A DNA stretch of 64,000 bases from positions 1,033,875-1,097,874 of the forward strand of contig JAHBVB010000001.1 in NCBI GenBank assembly GCA_019637805.1, in the 5' to 3' direction. This DNA comes from Anaerolineales bacterium. GTDB taxonomy: Bacteria > Chloroflexota > Anaerolineae > Anaerolineales > UBA11579. The notes under the pieces were generated by a model. The model worked only from the letters and a program-made list of their open reading frames with translations, was not told where the DNA came from and did no database searches. The translations under genes and the position numbers were made by a program. Below are positions 17,430-26,530 of the stretch, piece by piece; positions within the stretch are counted from its first letter, which is position 1, and each line of letters opens with the position of its first letter.

Positions 17430-18617
17430 ATGTCGTTTTGGCAAGACCCCGTTGCAGTAATTGGTCAATGGATCCTGGACCTGCTGATCAGCCTCAACCT
17501 GCCTGAGGCTTGGGTGACCTTCATCTACACGCTGCTGGGTGTGATCGTGGTCGCCTCCTTCGGTTTGATCCTGGTCATCTTCCTTATCTGGGTGGAGCGC
17601 AAAGTCGCTGCCCGCTTTCAGGACCGCCTGGGTCCCAACCGCGCCGGCCCTTATGGCTTGCTGCAGACCCTGGCGGACATCGTCAAGCTCCTGACAAAGG
17701 AGGACGTCGTCCCTGAGAAGGCGGACCGGCTGGTCTTCAATATCGCGCCGATCCTTTCCATGGTGGCGGTGCTGCTCATCTGGGCTGTGGTGCCCTTTGC
17801 CCCCGGCTGGATCGGCACCGACTTGAATGTCGGCGTGCTCTACATCGCCGCGGTCGGCTCTTTCGGCATCCTCTCGGTGCTGATGGCGGGCTGGTCCTCC
17901 AACAACAAGTACGCCCTGCTGGGCGCCTTTCGCGCCGTGGCGCAGCTGATCTCCTATGAAGTGCCCATGCTGCTGACCATGCTGGTGCCGGTGCTGCTGG
18001 CACGCGGCATGGGTATGGTGCACATGGTCACCGCCCAGGACACCTGGTTCATTTTCCTGGCCCCCGCCGCCGCAGTCGTCTTCCTGATCTCCTCCATCGC
18101 CGAGTTGGGCCGCACGCCCTTTGACCTGCTCGAAGCCGAATCTGAGATCGTGGCCGGCTACCACACCGAATACACCGGCATGAAGTTCGGCCTGTTCTTT
18201 GCCGCCGAATTCCTGCATGCCTTCACGGTCGGCGTGCTCTTCGCCATCTTCTTCCTGGGCGGTTGGCGCGGCCCGTGGGCGGAGCAGGCCCCCATTCTGG
18301 GTCTCTTCTACCTGATGCTTAAGAGCATCTTCGGCTACTTCATTATCATGTGGGTGCGCAGCACGCTGCCGCGTATCCGCATCGACCACATGCTGGCCTT
18401 CAACTGGAAGTTCCTCACCCCGGTGGCGCTGGCTTTGCTGATCCTCACCGCCTTCCTGGACAAGATCTTCTCCGAGACTGCGCTGCGCATTCCGGTCTTG
18501 CTCATCGCCAATCTGGTGGTGCTGGCGATTGGCTACGTGATCAGCTCGGCCATGACCCGCCGTCAGGCCAAAGAGCGCGTCAAGTTCAAGAAACGCCCGG
18601 TGGCCAAGCCGGCTTAG
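17430..18617 (+). CDS. nuoH: NADH-quinone oxidoreductase subunit H
   Basis: A complex I membrane subunit that forms part of the quinone chamber, 395 residues with eight or more helices. Typical motifs are WVERKVAARFQDRLGPNRAG, the acidic quinone-site loop SIAELGRTPFDLLEAESEIVAG (in part) and a C-terminal RIRIDHMLAFNWKFLTP stretch. A GAGGAG lies upstream of the ATG. The C-terminal tail is basic and slightly longer than usual (MTRRQAKERVKFKKRP). Confidence 0.97.
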   Translation: MSFWQDPVAVIGQWILDLLISLNLPEAWVTFIYTLLGVIVVASFGLILVIFLIWVERKVAARFQDRLGPNRAGPYGLLQTLADIVKLLTKEDVVPEKADRLVFNIAPILSMVAVLLIWAVVPFAPGWIGTDLNVGVLYIAAVGSFGILSVLMAGWSSNNKYALLGAFRAVAQLISYEVPMLLTMLVPVLLARGMGMVHMVTAQDTWFIFLAPAAAVVFLISSIAELGRTPFDLLEAESEIVAGYHTEYTGMKFGLFFAAEFLHAFTVGVLFAIFFLGGWRGPWAEQAPILGLFYLMLKSIFGYFIIMWVRSTLPRIRIDHMLAFNWKFLTPVALALLILTAFLDKIFSETALRIPVLLIANLVVLAIGYVISSAMTRRQAKERVKFKKRPVAKPA

Positions 18618-18643
18618 GCAGCCGCCCAGGAGCAATTTGGTTT

Positions 18644-19162
18644 ATGACTGTTGAACAAGGCATCTTTCTTTTTATCAGCTTCCTCATCCTGTTCTCCGGG
18701 TTCATGATGGTGACGCGCTCCAACCTGGTGCATGCCGCGCTCTACCTGATCCTGGTGCTGTTCGGTGTGGCTGTGCTCTTCGTCTTGCTGAACGCCGGCT
18801 TCCTGGCGGTCGTGCAGATCATCGTCTACATCGGCGCCATCGCCATCCTGATGATCTTCGCCGTCATGCTCACGCGTGGCGACGTGACCGGCGAGGCGAT
18901 CACCATGAACAGTGTCTTCGGCTGGGGTATGCTGCTCTCCTCGTTGTTCGGCTTCGCCCTCATTATTATGCTGGGGCAATGGCCGGCGGTCACATCGCTG
19001 GCTCCCGCTTTGCCCACTGGTTGGAATGAACTGGTGGAGATTGGTGTGGCTTTCCTCTCCCCGCAAGGCTTTGTGATCCCCTTTGAAGTGGCTTCGGTGC
19101 TGCTCCTGGCCGCGCTGATCGGCGCCCTGTATGTTGCCCGCGCGCCCAAGAAGGGTGAGTAG
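18644..19162 (+). CDS. nuoJ: NADH-quinone oxidoreductase subunit J
   Basis: A complex I membrane subunit of 172 residues with five helices. It carries the conserved AVVQIIVYIGAIAILMIFAVML segment (TM3 with its pi-bulge, a known hinge element), here beginning at about residue 50. The ATG at 18644 follows a CCAGGAG site, which decides against the longer upstream reading. It lies 26 bp after nuoH and 7 bp before nuoK. Confidence 0.96.
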   Translation: MTVEQGIFLFISFLILFSGFMMVTRSNLVHAALYLILVLFGVAVLFVLLNAGFLAVVQIIVYIGAIAILMIFAVMLTRGDVTGEAITMNSVFGWGMLLSSLFGFALIIMLGQWPAVTSLAPALPTGWNELVEIGVAFLSPQGFVIPFEVASVLLLAALIGALYVARAPKKGE

Positions 19163-19169
19163 GAGTTAT

Positions 19170-19478
19170 ATGATCCCGCTTTCTTGGTACCTCTATCTCG
19201 CCGCCGGCCTGTTCGCGCTGGGCCTGTTTGGCGCAGTGGCCCGTAAAAATGCCGTGGCCATTTTGATGAGCGTGGAGCTAATGCTCAACGCCGTCAACAT
19301 TAATATCGTCGCCTTTTGGCGTTACCTGGCCCCAGCAGAGATTGGCGGCCAGATCTTCGCCATCATGGTCTTCGCCGTGGCCGCCGCCGAAGTGGCTGTG
19401 GGCCTGGCGCTGTTTATCTCCATCTACAACAGCCGCAAGACCATCGCGGCCGACGAAATCAATCTGATGAAGTGGTAG
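19170..19478 (+). CDS. nuoK: NADH-quinone oxidoreductase subunit K
   Basis: A complex I membrane subunit of 102 residues with three helices. The key acidic residues of the proton path are visible: Glu in ILMSVELMLNAVN (TM2) and Glu in FAVAAAEVAVGLAL (TM3). AGGAG lies just upstream of the ATG at 19170. The gene follows nuoJ closely. Confidence 0.97.
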   Translation: MIPLSWYLYLAAGLFALGLFGAVARKNAVAILMSVELMLNAVNINIVAFWRYLAPAEIGGQIFAIMVFAVAAAEVAVGLALFISIYNSRKTIAADEINLMKW

Positions 19479-19484
19479 GCGCTT

Positions 19485-21650
19485 GTGACGACTGAAACAC
19501 TGATCTGGTTAATCCCGCTGCCGCCCCTGCTGGCGTTCTTCCTTATTCTGCTCTTCACGCGCCGCAACAACGCCCTCAGTCATACGGTGGGCGTGGCCGC
19601 TGCCGCCATTTCCTGGCTGCTGGGCATGCTGGTCTTCATCGCTGCGCTGGGTGTGGACCACTTTGGCGAGCACGTCTTCGCCTCGGCCATCAACTGGCTG
19701 CCCCTGGCGGACGGCTTCTTGTCGATCGGCGTGATGATCGACCCGCTCTCAGCCATCGTCCTGTTCTTCGTGAACTGGACCGTGCTGATGATCTTCATCT
19801 ACAGCATCGGCTATCACAACTTCGGCCAACCGGTAGGAGACCACGACCACCCCGGCCTGCCGCCGCACGGCGCCAAGGATGCGAAGCATCCAGGGCACAC
19901 GGTGCCCTCCATCGAGCCGATGTATGCGCGCTTCTTCGCTTTCATCGCTTTGTTCGCCTTCGGCATGTACACCCTGGTGGTCTCAGACAACCTACTGACC
20001 CTCTTTGTGGGCTGGGAGATCATGGGTTTGTGTTCTTACCTGCTGATCGGCTTCTGGTATGCCAAGCCCTCCGCCCGCGATGCGGCCATGAAAGCCTTCA
20101 TGACCACCCGCATCGGTGACGTCTTCATGCTGCTGGGCATCGTGGCGCTGTACGCCGCCACCGGCACCCTCAATTTCCGTGACATTCTCTACAACGCCGA
20201 GGTGCTGGACATGCTGGCCCACAGCCCCAGCTTCATCGGCGGGCTGTCGCTGGCCGGGCTGATCAGCATTCTGCTCTTCATCGGCACGGTGGGCAAATCA
20301 GCCCAGTGGCCGCTGCACGTCTGGCTGCCGGACGCCATGGAAGGCCCGACCCCGGTTTCGGCCATGATCCATGCCGCCACCATGGTCTCGGCCGGCATTT
20401 ATATGGTGCTGCGCATGTTCCCGCTCATCTCCGCCGGCTGGCACCACGGCGAGCTGACCACCGCCATGACCATCATGGCCTTCATCGGCGCCTTCACGGC
20501 GCTCTTCGCCGCCACCATCGCCGTGGCCCAGCGCGACATCAAGCGTGTCCTGGCCTACTCCACCATTTCGCAGCTGGGCTACATGATCGCCGCCCTCGGC
20601 ATTGGCGCTTACGTGGCGGCCGCCTTCCACCTGGTTACCCACGCCTTCTTCAAGGCGCTGCTCTTCCTCGGTTCCGGTTCGGTCATCCACGGCGTGGAGC
20701 ACGGCGTGCTGCATACCGGCGACCACAAAGTCGACCCGCAGGACATGTTCAATATGGGCGGCCTGAAGGACAAGATGCCCATCACTTTCTGGACTTTCCT
20801 GATCGGCGGGTTGGCTCTTTCCGGCTTCCCGCTGCTCACCTCGGGCTTCTGGTCCAAAGACGAGATTCTGGCCGACGCGTTTGCTCACGGCCATTTCGCT
20901 GTTTTCGTTGTCCTGGCCCTGGCGGCGCTGCTCACCGCCTTCTACACCATGCGCCAGATCACGCTGACCTTCCTCGGCAAGCCGCGCACCAAGGAAGCCG
21001 AGCATGCCAGCGAGAATGTCCCGTCCATGACCGTGCCGCTGGTTGTGCTCTCGGTCTTTGCCGTGGCCGCCGGCTGGGTCGGCATCCCCGAGCACTTCCC
21101 GCTCATCGGCGGCTTGCTGCCCAACTGGTTCCACCACTTCCTGGGTGGCGCGCTGCTGGAGCATCCCTCCGCCGTGGACTTCAACTGGATCCCGCTGATC
21201 GTCTCGCTGGTGGTGGCTCTCGGCGGCTTGGGCCTGGGTTATCTGGTCTATCGCAATGCCGGCCAGACCGACCCGCTGCGCAAGGCGCTGGGCCCGGTCT
21301 ACACCCTGCTGGAAAACAAGTACTACTTCGACGAGCTCTACCAGCGCATCTTTGTCAAACCCGCTCAGGCTTTTTCCGAGAACTTCAGCTATCGCTTCCT
21401 GGACGGCGTGGTGATTGACGGCCTGCTGCACCGGGCCGCCCGCGGCGCTATGGGCCTGGGCCTCATCTTCCGCAACAAGTTTGAAGGCCCCGTGATCGAC
21501 TACGCAGCCGATTTGCTGGCGAGGATCACCCAGGCCGCCGGCCGCCTGCTGCGCATCATCCAAACTGGCCAGGTGCAGCAGTACCTGCTGTGGGTGGCGC
21601 TGGTGGTCTTTGGCGGTTTCTTCTATTACCTGCTCAACATTTTGCAATAG
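19485..21650 (+). CDS. nuoL: NADH-quinone oxidoreductase subunit L, with His-rich loop insertion
   Basis: The distal antiporter-like proton-pumping subunit of complex I, 721 residues (E. coli about 613). The TM5 Glu is in LFVGWEIMGLCSYLL, the TM7 Lys in GTVGKSAQWPLHVWLPDAM and the TM8 segment in IHAATMVSAG. The long C-terminal lateral helix region is present (after about residue 590). A 30-residue His/Gly/Asp-rich loop (about residues 113-147: GDHDHPGLPPHGAKDAKHPG) replaces a short loop before PMYARFFAF. The start is GTG at 19485. Confidence 0.96.
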   Translation: MTTETLIWLIPLPPLLAFFLILLFTRRNNALSHTVGVAAAAISWLLGMLVFIAALGVDHFGEHVFASAINWLPLADGFLSIGVMIDPLSAIVLFFVNWTVLMIFIYSIGYHNFGQPVGDHDHPGLPPHGAKDAKHPGHTVPSIEPMYARFFAFIALFAFGMYTLVVSDNLLTLFVGWEIMGLCSYLLIGFWYAKPSARDAAMKAFMTTRIGDVFMLLGIVALYAATGTLNFRDILYNAEVLDMLAHSPSFIGGLSLAGLISILLFIGTVGKSAQWPLHVWLPDAMEGPTPVSAMIHAATMVSAGIYMVLRMFPLISAGWHHGELTTAMTIMAFIGAFTALFAATIAVAQRDIKRVLAYSTISQLGYMIAALGIGAYVAAAFHLVTHAFFKALLFLGSGSVIHGVEHGVLHTGDHKVDPQDMFNMGGLKDKMPITFWTFLIGGLALSGFPLLTSGFWSKDEILADAFAHGHFAVFVVLALAALLTAFYTMRQITLTFLGKPRTKEAEHASENVPSMTVPLVVLSVFAVAAGWVGIPEHFPLIGGLLPNWFHHFLGGALLEHPSAVDFNWIPLIVSLVVALGGLGLGYLVYRNAGQTDPLRKALGPVYTLLENKYYFDELYQRIFVKPAQAFSENFSYRFLDGVVIDGLLHRAARGAMGLGLIFRNKFEGPVIDYAADLLARITQAAGRLLRIIQTGQVQQYLLWVALVVFGGFFYYLLNILQ

Positions 21651-21656
21651 GCGACC

Positions 21657-23231
21657 ATGGACTTTATTAATCAAAACATCCTCTCCCTGATTTTGTTCAG
21701 CCCCTTGCTGGCGGCTCTGGTGGTGCTTTTGCTGCCTGGGCAGAACAAAGACCTGGCCCGCCGGGTCGCCTTTGCCCTCAGCCTGGTGCCGCTGGCCTTC
21801 ACGCTGATCGCCTGGTTCGGCTTCGGCGCCGCGCCTGAGGTGGACGGTTTCCGCATGCAGGAACAGCACGTCTGGTTCCCGGCCATCAATGCCAGCTATC
21901 ACCTCGGCATTGACGGCCTTTCCCTCAGCATGGTGCTGCTCACCGTCATCTTGACCCCGCTGGCCATCCTGGCCTCTTTCAGCGTGGATGACAAGGTCAA
22001 GGCCTACATGGCCCTGTTCCTGGCCCTGGAAACCGGCATGCTGGGCGTCTTTCTCTCGCTGGACCTGCTGCTCTTCTTCGTCTTCTGGGAAATTGGCCTG
22101 GTGCCGATGTATTTCCTGATCGACCAGTGGGGCAGCAAGGGCGGCGAGCGCCAGCTGTGGAACGGCATCAAGATGCCTTCCCGCCGCTACGCCGCCTTCA
22201 AGTTCATGGTCTACACCATGGCGGGCTCCCTGGGCCTGCTGGCCGCCATCCAAATGCTCGGTGTGGTGTCCGGCAGCTTCGACCTGCTGGCCCTCTACCA
22301 AAGCTGGCCGGCTCTGACCGGCACGCTTTTTGGCTATGAGATCGGCACGGTCAAGGCCGTGGCCTTCTGGGCTTTCGCCGTCGCCTTCGCCATCAAGGTG
22401 CCTATTTGGCCCTTCCACACCTGGCTGCCGGATGCGCACACCGAGGCGCCCACGGCCGGCTCCATGATCCTGGCGGGTGTGCTGCTCAAGCTAGGCGCCT
22501 ACGGTTTCCTGCGCCTGGTGCTGCCGCTCTACCCGGAGCAGGCCCAGCAGTATGCCCCGGTGCTGGCCGCCCTGGCCACCGCCGCCATCATCTTCGGCGC
22601 CTTCTCCGCTTTTGCCCAAACTGACTTCAAGCGCCTGGTGGCTTACTCTTCGGTCAACCACATGGGCTTCGTCGTTCTCGGCATCGCCGCCGCGGCCTTC
22701 GCCGCCGGCACCGAAAGCGCCAACATCGCCGTCAACGGCGCCGTGCTGCAGATGTTCAACCACGGCATCTCGGCCGCCGCCATGTTCTTCATGGTCGGCA
22801 TCATTTACGAACGCACCCACACCCGCAACCTGGAAGAGTGGGGCGGTTTGTTTGCCATCGTGCCGGTCTTCGGCGCGCTGCTGATCCTTAGCTCCATGGC
22901 TTCCTTGGGCCTGCCCGGCCTCAATGGCTTTGTTTCGGAATTCTTGGTGGTGCGCGGCGCCTGGCCTATCTTCACGTTCTACACCGCCCTCAGCATGCTC
23001 GGCCTGCTCTTTACCGGCGCCTACATTCTGAAAGGCATCGCCAAGAGCCTGCACGGCCCGCTCAACGAGAAGTGGCGTGTGGCCGAAGGCCACGCAGGCC
23101 ACTTTGAGGATGTCACCCGCCGCGAGCTGCTGGTGCTTTCCCCGCTGGTTGTGCTGATGCTCTGGTTGGGCATTTGGCCGGCCTGGCTGCTGGACGTCAT
23201 TAATCAAGCCATGTTGAAAATCTTTGGCTAG
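21657..23231 (+). CDS. nuoM: NADH-quinone oxidoreductase subunit M (first copy)
   Basis: An antiporter-like complex I subunit of 524 residues. All key residues are present: Glu in FFVFWEIGLVPMYFLI (TM5), Lys in FAIKVPIWPFHTWLPDAH (TM7), Lys in GVLLKLGAYGFLR (TM8) and Glu in FVSEFLVVRG (TM12). It starts 7 bp after nuoL. A direct neighbour encodes a second, more divergent NuoM. Confidence 0.96.
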   Translation: MDFINQNILSLILFSPLLAALVVLLLPGQNKDLARRVAFALSLVPLAFTLIAWFGFGAAPEVDGFRMQEQHVWFPAINASYHLGIDGLSLSMVLLTVILTPLAILASFSVDDKVKAYMALFLALETGMLGVFLSLDLLLFFVFWEIGLVPMYFLIDQWGSKGGERQLWNGIKMPSRRYAAFKFMVYTMAGSLGLLAAIQMLGVVSGSFDLLALYQSWPALTGTLFGYEIGTVKAVAFWAFAVAFAIKVPIWPFHTWLPDAHTEAPTAGSMILAGVLLKLGAYGFLRLVLPLYPEQAQQYAPVLAALATAAIIFGAFSAFAQTDFKRLVAYSSVNHMGFVVLGIAAAAFAAGTESANIAVNGAVLQMFNHGISAAAMFFMVGIIYERTHTRNLEEWGGLFAIVPVFGALLILSSMASLGLPGLNGFVSEFLVVRGAWPIFTFYTALSMLGLLFTGAYILKGIAKSLHGPLNEKWRVAEGHAGHFEDVTRRELLVLSPLVVLMLWLGIWPAWLLDVINQAMLKIFG

Positions 23232-23250
23232 TCGGACATAAGGTGAATTG

Positions 23251-24729
23251 ATGCAAATCCCCTATCTCCTAAGCGCCATCGTTCTGCTGCCCATTTTGGC
23301 CGGCGCGGTGATGCTTTTCCTGCCCCCCAAGAACCGTGATCTGATCTATCGCTTCGCGCTGGGCGCGGCTTTCGTCACCTTCCTGCTGACGCTGGTGGTC
23401 TACTTCGGTTTTGATGCCGCTGGACCGCAATATCAATTCATTGAGGATTATGCTTGGTTGCCGGCCTTGGGCATCTCGTTCAAGCTGGGCGTGGACGGCA
23501 TCAGCGCCCCCTTGGTGCTGCTGACCGGCGTGGTCATTTTCACCGGCGTGATCATTTCGCAGCGCATCGAAGACCGCGTGCGGGAATTCTTCGCTTTCTT
23601 GTTCATTTTGGCCAGCGGTGTCTTCGGCGTCTTTGTGGCGCTGGACATGTTCGCCCTGTTCTTCTTCTATGAGATCGCCGTGTTCCCCATGTACCTGCTG
23701 ATTGCGATGTGGGGCTGGAAGCAGACCCGGGAGTACGCCGCCATGAAGCTGACGCTCTACCTCTTCGTCGGCTCGGTGGTCGCCCTGGTTGGCGCTTTGG
23801 CGATGTACTTCGCCTCTGGTCTCAATACCTTCGATATGACACTGCTGGCGACGGCCAATTTCTCGCCGGCTTTCCAGAACCTGTGGTTCCCCTTCGTCTT
23901 CTTCGGCTTCGCCGTCCTGGGCGGCATCTTCCCCTTCCACAACTGGAGCCCGGTCGGCCATGTGGCCGCCCCCACGGCGGTGTCCATGTTCCACGCTGGC
24001 GTGCTGATGAAGCTGGGCGCTTTCGCCGCCCTGCGTGTCGGCATTATGCTGCTCCCCATCGGCGCCCAGACCCACATGTGGTGGATCATCCTGCTCACTC
24101 TGGTCAATGTGGTCTACGGCGCCTTTATCGCCATGACCCAAACTGACTTCAAGTACATGATCGGTTACTCCTCTGTCTCGCACATGGGCCTGGTGGCCAT
24201 GGGCTTCGCCACCCTGGACTACAACGGCCTGGTGGGCGCCAGCGTGCAGATGGTTTCCCACGGCGTGATGACCGCCCTCTTCTTCGCGGTGGTCGGCATG
24301 ATCTACGACCAGGCCCACACCCGTGAAATTCCCAAGCTGGGCGGGCTGATGAAGATCATGCCTTTCGCCGGCGTGGGCTTCATCATCGGCGGTCTGGTCT
24401 CCATGGGCATGCCCGGCTTCTCCGGCTTCATCGCCGAGTTCCCGATCTTCATGGGCCTGTGGGCCGCCAATTACCCTTGGATCGCCATCATCAGTGTGGT
24501 TTCCATCGCCGTCACCGCCGCCTATATCCTGCGGGCGGTGGGGCAGGTCTTCTTCGGTGAGCTGCCGGCGGACTTGGAAGGCCACATGCACGATGTCAAG
24601 CCTTCGGAAAAATTGGCCATCGGCATCCTCTGCTTCATCATGATTGCCATCGGTATTTACCCCAATGTGATTATGCCCATGGTGCAGCACGGCGTGAACG
24701 CCGTGTTGGCCCTGCTGGGAGGCGCATAA
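23251..24729 (+). CDS. Second NuoM-type subunit lacking the TM7 lysine
   Basis: A 492-residue antiporter-like subunit in tandem with nuoM. The TM5 Glu (FFFYEIAVFPMYLLIAMWG), TM8 Lys (GVLMKLGAFAALR) and TM12 Glu (FIAEFPIFMG) are kept. In TM7 the usual Lys is Leu223 (GFAVLGGIFPFHNWSPVGH), and the following LPDAH signature is changed to SPVGH. The ATG at 23251 is preferred over an adjacent TTG. Two-NuoM forms of complex I are known; here the second copy may be an altered or non-pumping module. Confidence 0.92.
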   Translation: MQIPYLLSAIVLLPILAGAVMLFLPPKNRDLIYRFALGAAFVTFLLTLVVYFGFDAAGPQYQFIEDYAWLPALGISFKLGVDGISAPLVLLTGVVIFTGVIISQRIEDRVREFFAFLFILASGVFGVFVALDMFALFFFYEIAVFPMYLLIAMWGWKQTREYAAMKLTLYLFVGSVVALVGALAMYFASGLNTFDMTLLATANFSPAFQNLWFPFVFFGFAVLGGIFPFHNWSPVGHVAAPTAVSMFHAGVLMKLGAFAALRVGIMLLPIGAQTHMWWIILLTLVNVVYGAFIAMTQTDFKYMIGYSSVSHMGLVAMGFATLDYNGLVGASVQMVSHGVMTALFFAVVGMIYDQAHTREIPKLGGLMKIMPFAGVGFIIGGLVSMGMPGFSGFIAEFPIFMGLWAANYPWIAIISVVSIAVTAAYILRAVGQVFFGELPADLEGHMHDVKPSEKLAIGILCFIMIAIGIYPNVIMPMVQHGVNAVLALLGGA

Positions 24730-26178
24730 ATGTTTTCTTCGATTACTGCTGACATGCTGTTGGCTATCCTCCCGGAAATTTCTCTGCTGTTGCTGATGCT
24801 GGTCGTCTTTGTTGCCGACCTGGTGCTGCACGGCAAGAACAGCCCCTTGCCGGCCTGGATCACGATTGGCGGCCTGGGCCTGACCCTGCTGGCCACCATC
24901 GCCTTTGCCCAGCCCGCCGCGCAGCCGCAGCTGCTATGGGGCGGCATGCTGCGCCATGACTGGCTGGCCTTCATCTTCAAGGTCATCTTCCTCTTCTCGG
25001 CTCTGCTGGTTACCTTGCTGACCGTGGGTTGGCAGAAGCTCTGGTATAAGGGCGAATACTACATCCTGCTGCTGGCCTCCACCATGGGCATGACCCTGAT
25101 GGGCGCTTCGGCCGATCTGGTTATGCTCTTCCTGGCCATTGAGACCACCTCCATCCCGCTCTACATCCTGGCCGGCTTCGTGACCACCGACCGCAAGTCC
25201 AACGAAGCGGGCTTCAAGTATCTGCTCTTCGGCGCGGTCACCACTGGCATCATGCTCTACGGCTTTAGCCTGCTCTATGGCTTTGCCGGCACCACCAACC
25301 TGTACGGCATCGCCAGCGGCATGGCCGCCTCCGGCGTGCCCATTCCGGTCATCGTCGGCGCCCTGCTGTTGGTGCTGGTCGGTTTCGGCTTCAAGGTCTC
25401 CATGGCGCCTCTGCACTTCTGGGCGCCGGATGTCTACGAAGGGTCCCCCACGCCCATCACCGCCTTCCTCTCCACCGCCTCCAAGGCGGCCGGTCTGGCG
25501 GTGCTGATGCGCGTCATGCTGGCGGCCTTCCCCGGCATTCAGCCGGAATGGCAGAACATCATTGCCGTCGGTTCGGCCCTCACCATGACCATCGGCAACC
25601 TCATCGCCCTCAGCCAGCACAACATCAAGCGTCTCCTGGCCTACTCCTCCATCGCCCACGCCGGCTATTCGCTGCTGGCCGTGGCCGCCGCTTCGGAGTT
25701 GGGCGTGCTCAGCGTGGTCTACTACCTGCTGGTCTACACCGTCACCCAGATCGCCGCCTTCGCCGTGGTCATTGTGGTCTCCAACGTCACCGGGTCAGAC
25801 GAGATCGCAGACTTTGCGGGCCTGCATCGCCGCAACCCCATGCTCGCGCTGGCTTTGCTGCTCTCCTTCCTCTCGCTGGCCGGCATCCCGCCCCTGGGCG
25901 GCTTCATCGCCAAGGTGCTGGCCTTCGCCGCTGCGGTGCAGGCGGGCCTGATCTGGCTGGCCGTGGTGGGCGTGCTCAACTCCATCGTCGGCCTCTACTA
26001 CTACCTGATCGTGCTCAAAGTTGCCTACCTGGATGAACCCAAGGGCGAGGCCGTCATTGCGCCCAGCCGCCCGCAGGCGGCCACTTTGGTGGTCTCCATC
26101 GTCCTGGTGCTTATCCTGGGCGTAGTGATTGCGCCCTGGTACAACTGGGCCGCTTCTGGCGCTGGCGGGCTTTTCTAG
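24730..26178 (+). CDS. nuoN: NADH-quinone oxidoreductase subunit N
   Basis: The antiporter-like complex I subunit nearest the NuoA/J/K end, 482 residues and about 14 helices. The TM7 Lys is in VGFGFKVSMAPLHFWAPDVYEG, and KAAGLAVLMR marks TM8. The ATG follows the previous TAA directly with no gap. It is the last nuo gene; a GGCGGGC/GCCCGCC hairpin (26164-26184) overlaps its end, with only a weak T-tract. Confidence 0.96.
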   Translation: MFSSITADMLLAILPEISLLLLMLVVFVADLVLHGKNSPLPAWITIGGLGLTLLATIAFAQPAAQPQLLWGGMLRHDWLAFIFKVIFLFSALLVTLLTVGWQKLWYKGEYYILLLASTMGMTLMGASADLVMLFLAIETTSIPLYILAGFVTTDRKSNEAGFKYLLFGAVTTGIMLYGFSLLYGFAGTTNLYGIASGMAASGVPIPVIVGALLLVLVGFGFKVSMAPLHFWAPDVYEGSPTPITAFLSTASKAAGLAVLMRVMLAAFPGIQPEWQNIIAVGSALTMTIGNLIALSQHNIKRLLAYSSIAHAGYSLLAVAAASELGVLSVVYYLLVYTVTQIAAFAVVIVVSNVTGSDEIADFAGLHRRNPMLALALLLSFLSLAGIPPLGGFIAKVLAFAAAVQAGLIWLAVVGVLNSIVGLYYYLIVLKVAYLDEPKGEAVIAPSRPQAATLVVSIVLVLILGVVIAPWYNWAASGAGGLF

Positions 26179-26196
26179 CCCGCCTCGCCGGTTTTA

Positions 26197-26224
26197 TTGA
26201 CAGCTTTTTCGATTGTGATACAAT
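26197..26224 (+). promoter_or_regulatory. Strong promoter of the atp F0 operon
   Basis: A perfect TTGACA (26197-26202) and TACAAT (26219-26224) are 16 bp apart. The atpI ATG is at 26234, so a start site 6-8 nt after the -10 box leaves a leader of at most a few bases. No Shine-Dalgarno sequence is present between them. Confidence 0.8.
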
Positions 26225-26233
26225 TCTCGAACG

Positions 26234-26530
26234 ATGGGCCAAGCCAACAAACCTGGGCAGAATGACGCCCGCAGTCCGATTTCCTTGGCTTTGTTGGCGG
26301 CTGCTGCACTGGCCGGGCTCCTCACAGTTGCTATCATTTTCCTAGCTCTGTTCGCCGGATTATGGCTAGACAACTACTTTGCAGTGGAAAACCACATGTA
26401 CACCTTCGGTTTGGTGTGTGCAAGTGTGCCCGTTACGCTAATGGCTATGCTGTGGGTCACGCGCGTGATTACCAAGCGTTTTGTGCCCACCAATTTACCG
26501 AAAGACGAGGAGGACGCGGCTAGTGGCTAA
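26234..26530 (+). CDS. AtpI/AtpZ-like F0 assembly protein
   Basis: A 98-residue protein with two hydrophobic helices (about residues 18-43 and 52-78), placed immediately before atpB as AtpI/AtpZ genes are. The first helix ends in FAGLWLDNYF, similar to the GLWLD pattern of the AtpZ/AtpI family. These proteins help assemble the c-ring or carry Mg/Ca. The start lies 9 nt after a consensus -10 box, so its mRNA is probably leaderless. It overlaps the atpB start by 8 bases. Confidence 0.8.
   Translation: MGQANKPGQNDARSPISLALLAAAALAGLLTVAIIFLALFAGLWLDNYFAVENHMYTFGLVCASVPVTLMAMLWVTRVITKRFVPTNLPKDEEDAASG

Noticed and set aside
26164-26197. GGCGGGC/GCCCGCC hairpin at the end of nuoN as a terminator
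   Set aside because: The T-rich stretch begins about 7 bases after the stem and is broken; it may be a weak terminator but is not convincing.
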